Shown: one piece after another, positions 31,401 through 44,500 of the stretch
How positions within the stretch are numbered: the stretch's first letter is position 1
How the letters are laid out: the number at the start of each line of letters is the position of its first letter
NCBI RefSeq assembly: GCF_037975245.1
Contig: NC_092563.1
Coordinates: 1,455,001 to 1,515,000 of the forward strand
Source: Apostichopus japonicus
Taxonomy: Eukaryota; Echinodermata; Holothuroidea; Aspidochirotida; Stichopodidae
Direction of reading: 5' to 3'
DNA length: 60,000 nucleotides
Notes under the pieces: generated by a model
Seen by the model: only the letters and a program-made list of their open reading frames with translations
What the model was told of the DNA's origin: nothing
Database searches by the model: none
Translations under genes and position numbers: made by a program

Positions 31401-33889
31401 GATTTAGACTATAAATGAAGTAGTTCTAAACGCAAGGTTTTGCTAAAGTACGTTATGTGATGTTGAAAGGGGAGGGGAGCCTGGGGAGGGGTGTACACCC
31501 AAAGCAGTATAGTTTAAGTTTTGCACCCCTAAAAATTAAAAGTCTCTAGCTGAACCATTTCCCCCGACTGACGATGGGTGTTGGGGCTATCCCCTGCCCA
31601 CCCCTTTGCGCATACTGGACGTAGGACTCTTCAGTTTTCCGGAGGACTAGTTCGGGAGACGTACATTTGGCGGTTGCCGTAACATTTCTCAGTTTATCTT
31701 TCCTCGAGGCTTTTACACTGACCACCACATACTAATTCGAATACTAATGTAGCTATATATAGACGGCCTTCAATTCTGAAGTGTGTTAAACGAAACGAGG
31801 TCACAGTTTCTTATTGTTAACTGACTGCGAATAGATAAATGAGTCTTTACAGTTTCGGTCTTTTATCATAGGTTAGTCACATGCAGTGAACTGTTTTTGC
31901 TTTGTCATTGTATAACTATAGCTCCCTAGATTGTGGCATACGCCCATTTAAATGCCTCACTGACTTACACACCAAATCATAAGAGTAATAAGGCCTATAA
32001 GTCTATATAGAAGTTCTCAGTAGCTAAACGCTACCCATCACTGGATAGCTGACAAGTTGGCCATTCATGGCACCATCAGTTTTCCGAACCATGACCATGC
32101 ATATTGTTTGCTATGAGAGCCTGACGTTTTCGTCACTTGTGAACAAACCTCTTTACTCAGTAGTAGAGGGCTAAAGTGGTCTAAAATTGCCTCAATTGGC
32201 CCAACTTATGCACTAGACGTAGGCTACTTCCATTCATGCTATTCAACATTCAAGCCACACAAAAAAACAAAAAAAAACAGATCCTAATCGATAACATATC
32301 AAAAATGTTGTTCTCCTGCTTCGCTTCTAACTTTTCCTGAGATAGGAGAACACTTGGGCGGATTGATATAGACGCTAATAGGAGTAAATGTCCCCTTTAA
32401 ACTGTGTTAGTGATATATTGAGCTATATGCTCTGATCTGATTGTATAAACATATGCACAGTTTCTATTTATAAGGCTGGGGAGATTGCATTTCTTTCAAT
32501 TTGCACTCTCTGACTACAAACGATTAACTTTACTTCATTTCTCTCTTACCTGTCTCCTATACATATACGCACTCCGATATCTACCTACCCTATAATAAAA
32601 TGGTAACATTCTTGTACAGCGCCCCCAATGACCTTCTATGAGATCACTGTACATCTTCCTTCGGAATCTACCATTCTGGTGAGGTTGTAAAGTTTCAAGT
32701 TTATGTTGGAACACTTGACCATCTGCAGTCTTGTTTCTGGTACACATAATATGTACCATTTTTGGAGTAGTAATAGAAAAGTTGGGTTTGACAATGTGTC
32801 AGAGTTTTATCGCTTTTCTGCAGGTATGTGCAATTAGCATTCACCCAAGTCAACCCCTGGGCCCAGGCCGCGCAGTTGCCTGCTGGATGAAATATCTTAA
32901 ACTGTATGTATTCTCATTTCATTACATTGAAAGTTGGACACTTCAGAAGGTGCCCGGGAATAATTGTCCCTGGGGACCAAATGGCTCTCGAATCCCATAA
33001 AACCCTCCTTCCTTGAAAGGATAATGAAATGCAGGGTTCATGTGCACTTTGCTTGTCGCTATCCTTACCCTCTCATTACGGTTGTATAGTGGTTAAGTCC
33101 GGACTCCGACCCAATTCGATTTTTGTCTGGGTTCACATTTGGATTCAGGTGGTCTTGGACATAGACTTGTCTCGGACTCGGGATGACGTGAAATTTGACC
33201 TGAGACCGAGTCCATCAATATGTAAATCCTGTCCATCATTAAAGGCATATGATTTCAATAAAATTTGTCAAAGTTTAATATTTGCTGTAGTTCTTTTCAT
33301 TCAAGCAGTAAATTGGAACCAACCCCTTGAAAAAATAAACGGGAGTGATTGGACTGTTCTATATAGATCGTGTATATCTGTTGACGTTTCTACATTTGTA
33401 TGCATAGCTATCTATAGAATGTATTTTAGATCCTCCTGCAAGCAGGAACTCGCGATGAAACCTCATTGGCTTATCAAAGCCGCAAGCTGACCGAAGTCAG
33501 TCTCTTAAATTCATATTTAACGTCCATGATTATGAATTGTCATTTCATTCCCTTAAAAATACTAGCATCAGAATTTAGGACATTTTCTCCTTCTTACCTT
33601 TCAGGAGGATGTACACTGCTAATTGTGGCATGGTCCCGACAGTGAAACGTTTGTTATGGTTTGAGATCTCATAGCAGTAGATAAGAAACTTTCCAAAGAG
33701 CGCCATGACTTCTTAGGGTAAGATAAGAAGTAATGGATTTTTGCTGACCTGCCCCTATAAAGGTTGCAACAGTAGCTTTCACAGTTAATTTATGCTTTCA
33801 TGAAAAGGACAAAATATTGATTGCTCTTAAGTCTTAACTTGTTCTAAGTTTGAATGAACTTCAAACTGAGTTTGTAGCTGTACCAGTAT

Positions 33890-34260
33890 TGAGTCCAAGA
33901 ACTATGTTGCTTTCTGTGAAGGTGATTGGTCATTTTTGGTCAACAGAGATCAAAGTTTGAAATCCTGGTATACAGAACAACTCAAAAGCAATGAGTCTTT
34001 GATCTGAGTTTCATGATTTGCTTGTGCATAAACCTTATTGTTTATGGAGATTCTGACTTTTCTGAGGAGGTCAAGGGTACTTCAAGGCCAACAGAGGTCA
34101 AGACCTGTTATTTAAGCGCAAGAACTCCATAATTAATACTTGAATATACTTAACAGTTCATATGTTGGTAGTGAGAACACATTATTAGATACAACAAAAC
34201 TTTCTTTATGGTCAAGGTCATTCGAGGTTGACAGAGGTCAAAGTCTGAATATCTTGTAAT
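33890..34260 (+). repeat. Diverged GGTCA-type tandem repeat
   Basis: Recurring 'ggtca(a)..caacagaggtcaaagtctgaaa' and 'tggatccacattactaagtac' phrases, related to 10106-10410 but more decayed. Confidence 0.6.
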
Positions 34261-34388
34261 CAGAATAATTCCAAAAGTAAATATGGATGACATCATGCAC
34301 TTGGTATGTGGATCCACATTACTAAGTACAAAAACCTAGTGTGCTGTTTACTTTTTTCATTTTAAGTCTGGCAAGACATCATTATGCC

Positions 34389-35025
34389 CAGGGGCGTAGC
34401 GAAGGGGTTTTTGTTGGGGGGGGGGTGTGGAGAATTTGATTTGCCGACGGATCTGGAAGTGGTGACTGAAATGGGGGAGGGATCTAAGGGGAGGGGGTGT
34501 CCCCCTCCCCTTTGGCAATTTTTTAGTTTTGAAACGTCCTTAGATGCAATCTGGTGCATATTTTAAGTCAAATTTGATTTGCCGACGGATCTGGAAGTGG
34601 TGACTGAAATGGGGGAGGGATCTAAGGGGAGGGGGTGTCCCCCTCCCCTTTGGCAATTTTTTAGTTTTGAAACGTCCTTAGATGCAATCTGGTGCATATT
34701 TTAAGTCAAATTTGATTTGCCGACGGATCTGGAAGTGGTGACTGAAATGGGGGAGGGGTCTAAGGGGAGGTGGTGTCCCCCTCCCTTTTGGCAATTTTTA
34801 GTTTTGAAACGTCCTTAGATGCAATCTGGTGCATATTTTAAGTCAAATTTGGCACGGAAGAAGCTCCCGTTCTCCTTTTTCTATTTAGCTTTCCTTCTTT
34901 CTTCCCCTTCCGCTCTCTTCACCTTCTCTCCTTTTGCCGACAGACCCAAAATTTGCCGACAGCGACCAAATTATTGGTGTGTGACACCCCCCCCCCCCAC
35001 ACCCCCCCCGCTCGCTACGCCCCTG
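34389..35025. mobile_element. hAT-type MITE, 637 bp, with internal tandem array
   Basis: Perfect 14-bp terminal inverted repeats: left CAGGGGCGTAGCGA, right TCGCTACGCCCCTG. Perfect 8-bp target duplications ATTATGCC lie at 34381-34388 and 35026-35033. CAGGGG ends and 8-bp duplication are the hAT signature. There is no transposase frame. The interior has G-rich and C-rich flanks and three tandem 138-bp copies. The identical duplication suggests a comparatively young insertion. Confidence 0.9.
34433..34846. repeat. Three tandem copies of a 138-bp unit inside the MITE
   Basis: 'aatttgatttgccgacggat' begins at 34433, 34571 and 34709. Each unit carries a 'ggggagggggtgtccccctcccc' self-complementary block; the third copy has a few changes. 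Confidence 0.95.
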
Positions 35026-36783
35026 ATTATGCCTATTGGCTTTTCCTTCTTATAAAGGATACATCATACCATAAAGTTTTGAAATGTTGAACCAGAGTAT
35101 TACCTCTTACTTTATTAAAAATAAGTAAGCGATCTTCAAGCTATGACTGCTTCTGTGGGATAAGCAATGTACATGTATTGGTAACAAACGAAATTATATG
35201 CATGGATACTTGTATGCAATATGGAAAGTTTAAGATTTCCTCCGTTTCGCATAGATAGTGAAACTCCCCAAAGCAAAAGCCTTCATATATTCGATGCTGC
35301 GACCAGCATGATTAAAAACCACACAAAGCAAAACAAACCAACCCCCCAAAACAAACAAACGGTAAACTTCCATGTAAGAAATTCTCCAAGGCGATGACCC
35401 CTGTCCACTTCCGTACAAAAATATGGAATATATTTAGAGTTTAGTTATGGTCAACACATAACCAAACTACAGCTGTTGCTTCCTCAATTGATTTAAATTC
35501 CACCACCGCGAAGCTTTAAACCGCAACAGGTAGCGTTCTTTACATTCCACATTTGGACAAACTTGATCCACTATATCTTTCATAAATTTCCCTGGAAAAG
35601 TAACAGCTAAAAGGAAACGCAATCGAAAGGTGAGTAACTACGAGTGGTGATTCGTTGAAATAATTATAAGAAACCGTTTTTTTTAACGTTGATTCTAAAG
35701 TTAAGCTAAGTTTAAGTACAGCACTATACTAGCCTAACTATACTAACAGTATTACGGAGTGATATTGGTACTTACTGGTGACAGTATAACATGCACTAGT
35801 GTGTACAAGGAGGCTTGTGTTAGGCCCTAGGACACTAGTATTACTACCCAATAAAATCATTCTGAAATTCGCAAACCTTCCGCTTATTATTGTCTTGCAT
35901 AATTTAAAAGACACTGTTTTTAGTAAGTTTCATTAGGCTAACCTAGGTCAGCGACTCTGTTACCAGGGGGGGGGGGGGGGTTGGAATGTCGATAAGGATG
36001 AGTTGATGTCAGGAAATTTAAGCTGCTTAAACTTTGCAGGAGGCATGGGGTGTTTGCAATTAGGGTTACTTAAAGGCATTGAAGACTCGCCCCAAACCAT
36101 GTGCGGCTATCTGAAAAAGTTATTTTCTGTTACTTGCAAGTGACGTTTTGTTCATGTCGCTACGAAATGCAGACAGTAATGAAAAGTAATACCTTAATTG
36201 TTATCTTTAGCTGGACCTGAGATGTCCATCGCTGTATCGTTTGTATACTGTGCTGTGGGTATTGACCGCAGCTGTATGTACTGACTGTACACTAGCGTCT
36301 AATTACCGACGGTAGCAAGCTGTGTGTAGTTTCTGGGATCGATGGTGGTGTCTAACACTTCTGTTACACCTCAATCGAAACTAGGTCAGATTACCGGCAT
36401 TAGATGTTTCTTTTTGCGCGAGTCTTCACACCCTTTAAAGAAGTATGAGGCGGTTGGCGTAAAAGGGCAAAAGGAGGCCCGCGTAATGAAAGATTAAGAA
36501 TCTAATAAAATATTAAAACTGCAGTCCGGGTAATGATGGTTTCAAAAAGAAAAATACTAAAAGGCGGTATCTTTTTCATTTTTGACGCCATATCGAAAAC
36601 TACAACCAAATAGGGTGGCGCTGAATGTAAAGTTAAAGCCTAAGCTACAACCTAAGCTATCCTAATAATAATCTCGGAGCTACATTTTATTCTGCTACAG
36701 TCAAATTCTATCTTCTCCATCCTCCAAAGTCATGTCAATGTGCCTAATCATTTCAGTGAGCCATCCTGCTCCTCCACAAAAAA

Positions 36784-36869
36784 CGGTACTTTCCGCTGAC
36801 AAAAACGTTGCTTTCCTCTGACAAATTGTGCGTGCGGAAAGTACCATTTTGTTTCAGCGGAAAGTACCG
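36784..36869. repeat. 16-bp perfect inverted repeat with a third copy of the core
   Basis: CGGTACTTTCCGCTGA (36784-36799) is the exact reverse complement of TCAGCGGAAAGTACCG (36854-36869). A further GCGGAAAGTACC lies between them (about 36834-36845). Confidence 0.9.
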
Positions 36870-37939
36870 TGTGCGGAGAATAACGGTACCTGTGTACAAC
36901 TGTACATGTACTAACATTGATGCACTATACACAGTGTTGTGAACTTGTGAATGGTATAGAACTAATTATGTCTTGGCCAAGTTGGCCTTCAATTTATGAA
37001 AAAGAAATCAACAGAGACTGGAGTAATTGGTTGTGTATCCAGCATACTTTGCCATGGAAATGGTAGGTTGAAAAACATTGGTTCATACAAATGAAAGATG
37101 TTGTAGAATGTTTGGCCTCAAATCATCAGCCATGAAAACTCAAAATTATATATAAAACTAAACTTAACTTACAGTATAAAGTTTGGGATGGGGTGGGGGG
37201 GGGGGGGGTGAAGAGGGATACATATAGGGGACCTACTGTACTATATACAGAACTATACCACACAAAATATGACAGGATTAAATTCTCTTTTAGTTTCCTG
37301 GCCGAAGACAAAAAGGATTATTATCCATGCAATGGTGATGGTGTGTGTGATGTGTTCACTTGTAAATACTATAACTCAACAAGTACATGGTGGTGTGGAT
37401 GCATCTGTGTGAGGAAAAGAAGGGCATTGTTGACTGTGGGGGTCAAACTTAAAGGTCAATCTGAAAACCTTGCAGTATACACACAATAACTTCAAAAACA
37501 CAGTTTATTGAAGCCTATACAGGCTAGTGCTGATGGTCGTAATCAATTAATTGCCTATACAGGTACTGTACAGGTACGGAATAGTGTCCCATCTTGGATT
37601 GCAAGATTTGCAAAAGTTGCCAATATATTACAGATCAACTCAAATTCACTTCCCTAGGTATGAAGAAAGATGTAATCCAGAAAGAATGTGATTACATTTT
37701 TGGTTAGCTGAGCATGATTTTGTTCATAAAGTAAAATTTTTGTGTATTTCATTGTATTTTCACTGTCTTTCAGTCAGCTAACTGGGTCGTTGCTTGAAAT
37801 GTTGGTAGTTTTCAAACAAGTGTTTTTGATTCCTTGTTGTTGGCAAAAGTAACCTATGCATGCAATAGTTAAACTTAACGGGATAATAAACTTACAGTAG
37901 AATGTACATGATGATGGTTTATTTTCATACTTGGTATGT

Positions 37940-38490
37940 GAATCCACCTTAATGAGTACAGGACCCTATTGTATAGTTTATGGCTGTCAAAGGTCAGGAG
38001 GTCACCACTCACCAAAGACCACAGTCTGAAAACCTTATAAACATGATAATTTTAAAAGAAAATGATGAAAGAACCTGATACTTGGCATATATGGATTCAA
38101 CTTGGTAAGTACATGAACATAAAAATAAATAAATTTTTTAAATCAAAGGTCATCTGAGGTCACCTGAGGGCAAAGTCTGAAAATCTTGTGAATATAATAT
38201 GTCAAAAAATATTTCTTGGATAAACTTCATACTCAGCATGTGGATCTACCTTAGGAAGTAAACCTAGAATATCATTTTCTTTTATGGAGGTCAAAAGTCA
38301 TTCAAGGTCACGGTCTCACTAGTAGTCAATGTTCAAAAACCTTGTAAACTAGATCTCCTCCAAAGTAAAACTTAGATGAACTTTTACATTTGATGTGTGT
38401 TCTATTCTTAGTCAGTAGAAGAACCATATTGTTTTGTTGCAGAAGACGTGCATAGGTCATTCGATGCCAACAGAGGTCAAAGCCTGAAAA
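37940..38490 (+). repeat. Diverged GGTCA-type tandem repeat
   Basis: About four decayed units of 'ttggcatatatggattcaac', 'aaaggtcatctgaggtca' and 'caaagtctgaaaat', related to 10106-10410. Confidence 0.6.
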
Positions 38491-39733
38491 TATTGAAAAA
38501 CTTTATGTCTTCAATTTAAGCAAAGCTTGGATGAACTTCCTCAGATCCAACTTAGTAGGAACAAGATCTCTGCTGCTTTTGGTACCATCTCATTTCTCAG
38601 ATTTTTACTGCAGTTATAAGAACACATATGTCAGAACATCAGGCCTACAGGACACAATATTTGCCACAAGTTTGCTAATTTAAATGAAAGTCTTTAAAAC
38701 ATCCACTGGCTAAAAATCAAATTCCAAAGTCTGGCATGATTTTCCTGAATTACAATACTGTAGTGTCATGTCATGTCAGTCACTGCAGGCATATTTTACT
38801 GTACAGTAGTTTGGGTTTTCATACAGTCATGTGTTTATGTTCATGATATGACAACTGGCAGAAAAATGCAAGTGCATTACCTCCAACTGGCAAACAGTGA
38901 AACTCACTGGCATTTAGCATGTAAATAGCCTGAATTTTGAGGCCTAGAACCTGTAGGAATTCAACTTACTGTATGTGTGAATGATACTGCCATATACATG
39001 ATACTACCATATACATGTCCACATTTCATGTGTTTTTTTATTGGGGGGGGGGGAGGGGGTGGATGAAGCTTAGTGTGCTAGAGAATCACTGACTCACAGA
39101 TCAAAAGGCCATGCTGGCCTTTAATTCTTTTACTAACTAGTAGCTATTGCAGTGTTGTTGCTGCACTCAATTCATTATCCAAACTTTGGACTCGTATCGA
39201 CAACGGAACTAGGTTTTAGCGTTCATGTTACCATGGACACGGTAAACAAAATTCCATCAAACCAAAATCCACAGCAAACAACTTGAGGATCGTGAGTTTA
39301 ATTTATCAATTCCTTTCAGCAAGGTGGTTCTGATTTATGTGACAAAAGGGGGTAAACAGTCTAAGGAAGAACTTACAAGAGGGTGTATTTGTACATTGAA
39401 TCTTGTTGGGAGTTTATGTATGTGATATCTCATCTCTTCACCGTGTATTAACATCCAATGCCTGCTACCAGAAATCCAAAAATCCTTTGAAAAATTACAT
39501 CTTGAGTTTGAGTGTAGACTTCAATGATCGAGCCTGTGACTTAAACAATCGTATCGGTTTATTCAGACGGATTTCTCACCACAGCTTTGCCACTAAGGTA
39601 AATATTAAAAGTAAATCTTTGGTACATACTCTTCGCCTCTAATTGCATCTTCTGTAAACTATCCTTTAGAGGCTTAATCCAATATATATACTAACTGCTT
39701 ACATAGGTTTGAACATTCAGGAGGTGATCAGAC

Positions 39734-39785
39734 AGTGTGGTGAGCTACCTACTGTAGGAAGTGTGGTGAGCTACCTACTGTAGGA
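39734..39785. repeat. 26-bp perfect tandem duplication
   Basis: 'agtgtggtgagctacctact' plus 'gtagga' occurs twice head to tail with no mismatch. Confidence 0.95.
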
Positions 39786-41390
39786 AGGCTTAAGAGGGGA
39801 GTAGCTAAGGTTGTACCATATGGATAGCTTTGTTATTTTCATCATGGTAAAGTTACAGTAGTGCTTGTTATATTCCAGTATGTTTCTGTTCTTACTTTTT
39901 GTTGTTGTGAGAATGGGATGGAAACGGTTGGGGGGGGGGGGGGGTGAGGGGTGATGAGGGTAGATAGTGAGCCATCACAGAAAAATTTGACCGTCCTTAT
40001 CATGCTGAATGCTCAGAAGTTTGAATTGATGTTGCAAAGGTTTTTATTTCATATTGAAGCAGTGTACAGTCTGTCAGTAGTTCATTAGGTTTGGATTATC
40101 AGATTTCATTATCAAACAATAAAGTGTGTAAAAGTATGTTGGCCTGACGTTTCGATCCTAGCAGGGTCTGCTAAAGTATCAGTCAAAATTTGTCTATGAA
40201 GTTTCCCAATTGATATTTGCATTAATCTGTTATATTGATAATTTGTTTCCCCCAAAGTAAAAAAAATAATTCGAAAATTATCTAATTAAATTTATGATTA
40301 ATTACTCGCTAACTAATATTTCACTCGGCGAAAAAATCTGAGAGGGTGTCTCAGTTTGATTGATTGCAATTCATTCTTAAATGAGTAATGAAGCCTAATA
40401 GGCTAATACTGAGCAATCATTTTGTATTTTGTTTTTTGATGACCAAGGGCAATAATGCTGCTTGGATTGACATTCCCACGGAATCAGTGGAATTATCTTC
40501 TAACAGGTCATTTCTATTTCAAATTTGTATTCACTTCCTGTTTAAAGAAGCTGGAATACAGAATTCAGTTTATTTTTGTTCATCAACCAAGCAATTTGTT
40601 TGTGGTCTTCTCTCCTTACAGTATGATTGAATGAAACATCTTTGTTTGAATTTGGAAGAACTGTAGAAAACATGGAAGTAGCAGTCAAGATCAGGGTGGA
40701 AATTGATTTATAGTTAATAATGACCCAAATGTATAGCAGATCAGTGACATGTTATTCTGCTACTTCAGCAATATTTGTCACAAAAGTGTTTTGGGAGTTG
40801 AATGGGACAGAGCTATCTTAGTCATGACAACTCAGCTGTTTGCTATGGACTGTGCTGTATGAACAACTAAATGCATGTATGATTTTTGCAAATGTACTCC
40901 CAAGAACTACTCTACTTTAGATACCACCAGTACCCTATAGCATCAGCGTTAACAATGACGATGTTTATCATGCCCTTTGCTTCAGCCATCCCAATTTTGT
41001 TGTCCTCTTTTCATGAAGAATGTACTTTATAATGGTTTCTCTCTGACTGAGCCTCTTCCTGGTAGCAGTAATTCTAAAGGTTTTTTTCCTTGTTACCTTT
41101 ATAGTCATCCCTGTGATGATGAAGAGGAGAACAACTCAGCTAATAAGAGACTTGCTGCTGAAAGCTTTGAGAATCATTGAAGCGTGGTAGTAGATCAATA
41201 CTAACCTTATGTCAAGTCAACAGTTTCCATGACATTTGCCAACAAGTACAACATTGTGCAGTTTGTAATTAAAACTGGTATCAGGTGGTACAAGTGAAGC
41301 ATGCTGTAATTTAAATAGGAGATTTTAGACAGAGGATGTTATAGTTCAGAAGAAAGCGTTTGATTCACGATTTTCTCATCTCATTTTCAG

Positions 41391-41515
41391 GAACATATAC
41401 AGTATTCTGGAGGTACAGGGGTAGATAAATGGTTCTAACAGGAAGATAATTTACAATAATACTGAAAACTAGCTACTGTATTGATCTGGTAGAGAATATA
41501 ATCATGTCGCGGCGG
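41391..41515 (+). CDS. KIFC3: KIFC3-like exon 1: 5' UTR end and first four codons
   Basis: Acceptor 'ttctcatctcattttcag' before 41391 suggests an upstream untranslated exon. ATG at 41504 (M-S-R-R), donor CGG followed by GTAAGT, phase 0. The next exon continues the same basic/Ser-rich N-terminus. Confidence 0.6.
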
Positions 41516-44500
41516 GTAAGTCTATGCTGTTTTTTACATGTAGTTCATTTATGAAAATATGGTTTCCATCGTGACTTTTTGATATATATATTTTATTTTT
41601 GTACAATACATCAAAGCTTTAACCTGTACCACAGAGCTGATGAAAAGTATGTGTGCTCTTTCAGCTAATGCAGTTGAGTGCTGTAAATGTGTTCAAATTG
41701 CAAGGTTGTTGTAAGTTATGACGATTTTGAAAAGTTGCATGTGTTTTTCAAGCATAGTATGAAATGAATTTAAGAGTAGGTCATCTTCTTGATGATTTGT
41801 AATCACAACCATTTGTTTGTGTTTATAGAATAATATAAACTAGCTAAAACTGATCCAGCTGATTTTATCTTTTCAAAGAATCTCTTACTTGTAATAATCA
41901 GTCTAGGATAGGGGATTTAGGGTTTATTTCACATATAAATCGTGTTGCGCCAGCTGTCCTAGGAAGTCCTGTTGTACAGTATATATGTAATGTGGATCAT
42001 GATTCTAATGACCATTGACCACAGCATAGTACTGTTAAAGCCAGTAAGATCAAATATTAAATTTTGCATACTGGTCTTAGTTCAATGAAAGCCATGATTT
42101 GATATGATCAGACCTTGTAAATCAGGCTATTTACTGGTTAAATGCCAGTCAAGTTTGACTTTTGCTAGTTGAAAAAAAATAGACATGAATTTTTCAGCCA
42201 GTGTTCGGTAAGAAAATAAACATGTACGATAATTTTTACGACAAGTAAAACTTGTAGCCGGTGAATGTAGATCTAGCTGACTTGAATCCTACATAGGCCA
42301 CTAAAGAATGGCCATAGTGACATCTAAAATGCTTTCCAATCTTGTGCACTGCGATTGAGTTATTCCATGCCATAAACTATGCTATTCTTTTTTAGATTTG
42401 AGCCTTAATTTTTTTTGGGGGGGGGGGTAGGGGAGGGGGATGGTTGCCGGTCTAAACAGGGAGTTGTATGGAAACTCCCTGGTTTAAATTACTTGACTCA
42501 TTTGAGGAGCCAATCCTTCCTACACAGGCCACTAATGGACATAAGTATAGGCCACTACAGCACATCCGTAGTGTCCTGAGTGTCCTCTAAAATTATGCCT
42601 TCCAATTCTTGTCCACTAATGTACAGTAGGTTAGACTTTGTGTGTTCTGTTAGATAATTCTTTGGACTTCTTTTGGCTGCTTTGAGCAATAAAAGTTTTT
42701 ATGGGGCTGGTTGCAGATCTAAATTGAGTCAGGAGCCAGTCCTACATAGGCTACTAAAGCACATCCATAGCGTTCTCTAAAATGCCTTTCAGCACTTTTC
42801 CGCTGAGATGATTTTCTTCCTTGCTATACTTCTATGCTATTTTTTGTGGCAGGTTTGAGCTAGAAAGTTTTGTATATTGTCAGGGCTGGTTCCAGATTAC
42901 TTGAGTAATCTACAGACTTAGGTATAGTGACTTCAGTCACTACTGTATGCATAGGCCACTACAGTTAATCCTCAGTGTACTCTAAAATGTCTTTCAGTTC
43001 TCTGCAGAGTCTGCACACTGGGAGAGAGTTCCTTCTTCCATGCTATATTAATTCTATGTTATTCTTTTAGCAAATTTTAGTGATTTATGTTATGTTTGGG
43101 GCTACAGTACCAGTAGCATTAATAATGGATCTTCAGCTTCTACAGTATGTACGTAAATTTGTGAGGTGTTAATATTCAGCTGTGTAGTTCTTTTAGTGTT
43201 GCAGGTATCTGAGTTACTGTACACTCATGTAATAAATTATATGAATACAGTACGTATGGAAGCATGCAGTCGTGTACCGTACAGTGACAGCGATTGATAA
43301 TATATACAATGCACTCAGAGGTTGAACTGTGTGTATTGCCTAATTTCCACAGAGTCCCAGAAATGTTTTCAATACCCCAAAGACCTACCAGCCAAGCAGA
43401 TCCAGCAGTCGGCCGTCTCCTACTCCATCAAGAACGGAGGTCCTTCTGGAGGAACTAGGCATTGAAACAGGTTAGTTTATTTACAAAATTACTGCAGAAT
43501 TGCAGATGTAGTATAGGGTTTTATTCCTCTGGTGCTTTTATTGATCTTTTTTCATTTATTTAATTAATTGATCCACCCATCTGTCCATCCATCTATTTTA
43601 CTGTTTTGCACTTGTTTACATATTATGGTGTAGCAACTTAAATCTCCTGTATACAGTAGATATACTGATGAACAACCTGGATGAAGGCAATTTGTCCCCT
43701 GCCCAGACAAAACATATTCCACTTATTTATTGGTATAATAAATTGCGGATGTATTGGTTGACACCTTTTCCTCTCCTCCCCGATCTCCCATCCCCTCTCC
43801 AAACACCCTCTCCCTCCCCCCAAATAAAATAAAAACTAGAAAGGAGGAAGATTCCATTTGTCCTCAAGGAAATACAGTTCTGTTTTGCTCTTGATACACA
43901 ACAGTAGTACTTTAGATCTGTACAGAAACACAATAAAAGACACATCTTCATAAAGTTCACAGTGACTTAGAATTGTTACCCTGGTAATATTGATTTGGCT
44001 ATCAAATATTTCTGTCTATTAGCAACTTACTTATTCTTTGTAAACAAGTTAATATCACAGCAGAATCCACATAGGATAAATGAGGCTAGTTGTTATTAAT
44101 GTTTTATTTTTGTTAATAGATGACCTCGGTATCCAACAACTGGAATCATCTTCTGGAAGTGAAGGAGAAGGCTCTGAAGATGGAGATCATTTGCAGGCTG
44201 AAGGTACATAAAAAAAAAATTAAAATTCCAAATTATTCTATTTTTCATTGAAAAAATATAGAAGGTGATATTTTATAATGTTGTTTATTTTTCGGAGTAG
44301 CACAGTAAAGTCTTGTTTCTAATGTTGCTTTTGCTAAACCGGTTCTACTGTACTGAAGGAAGTACTCTCACATTGTAATATGGGGTTTTCAGTTTTCATA
44401 TATACGTACAGTGCCCAAATCTGCAACAATTTGAAATTGCCTAGCAACTTCATTATAAATCATTAATTATTGCAAGTCGATATTTCTGTCTGCTCGTGAT

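Larger units (their letters stand above)
24896..34380. other. 3' UTR of ENPP-like gene and intergenic DNA
   Basis: No confident coding sequence. The poly(A) site is not fixed; 'aataaaataaa' at 28621 and 'aaataaatg' near 29870 are candidate signals. Contents include an 11-bp stem hairpin (25598-25628), TA/TG repeats (28455-28495), G-runs near 28755 and 29045, a possible short minus-strand gene at 30167-30923 (see findings) and GGTCA-type repeats (33890-34260). Confidence 0.55.
35034..41390. other. Intergenic / upstream region of the kinesin gene
   Basis: No coding sequence recognised. A possible first untranslated exon ends at 35630 (CGAAAG followed by GTGAGT), preceded by a CpG-containing stretch from about 35480. 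Also present are poly-G runs (35967, 37194, 39043 and 39931), an inverted repeat (36784-36869), GGTCA-type repeats (37940-38490) and a 26-bp duplication (39734-39785). Confidence 0.5.

Noticed and set aside
31546-31728. 60-codon minus-strand open frame in a CpG-containing stretch
   Set aside because: No domain or convincing splice signals; probably chance.
33029-33490. 153-codon ATG-started open frame on the plus strand
   Set aside because: No recognisable domain, no splice context, and its early part ('cggactccgacc', 'tctcggactcggg') looks like dispersed repeat DNA.
40140-40200. 'cctgacgtttcgatcctagcag' sequence resembling a known retroelement motif
   Set aside because: Only a short fragment is visible, and the family could not be named.
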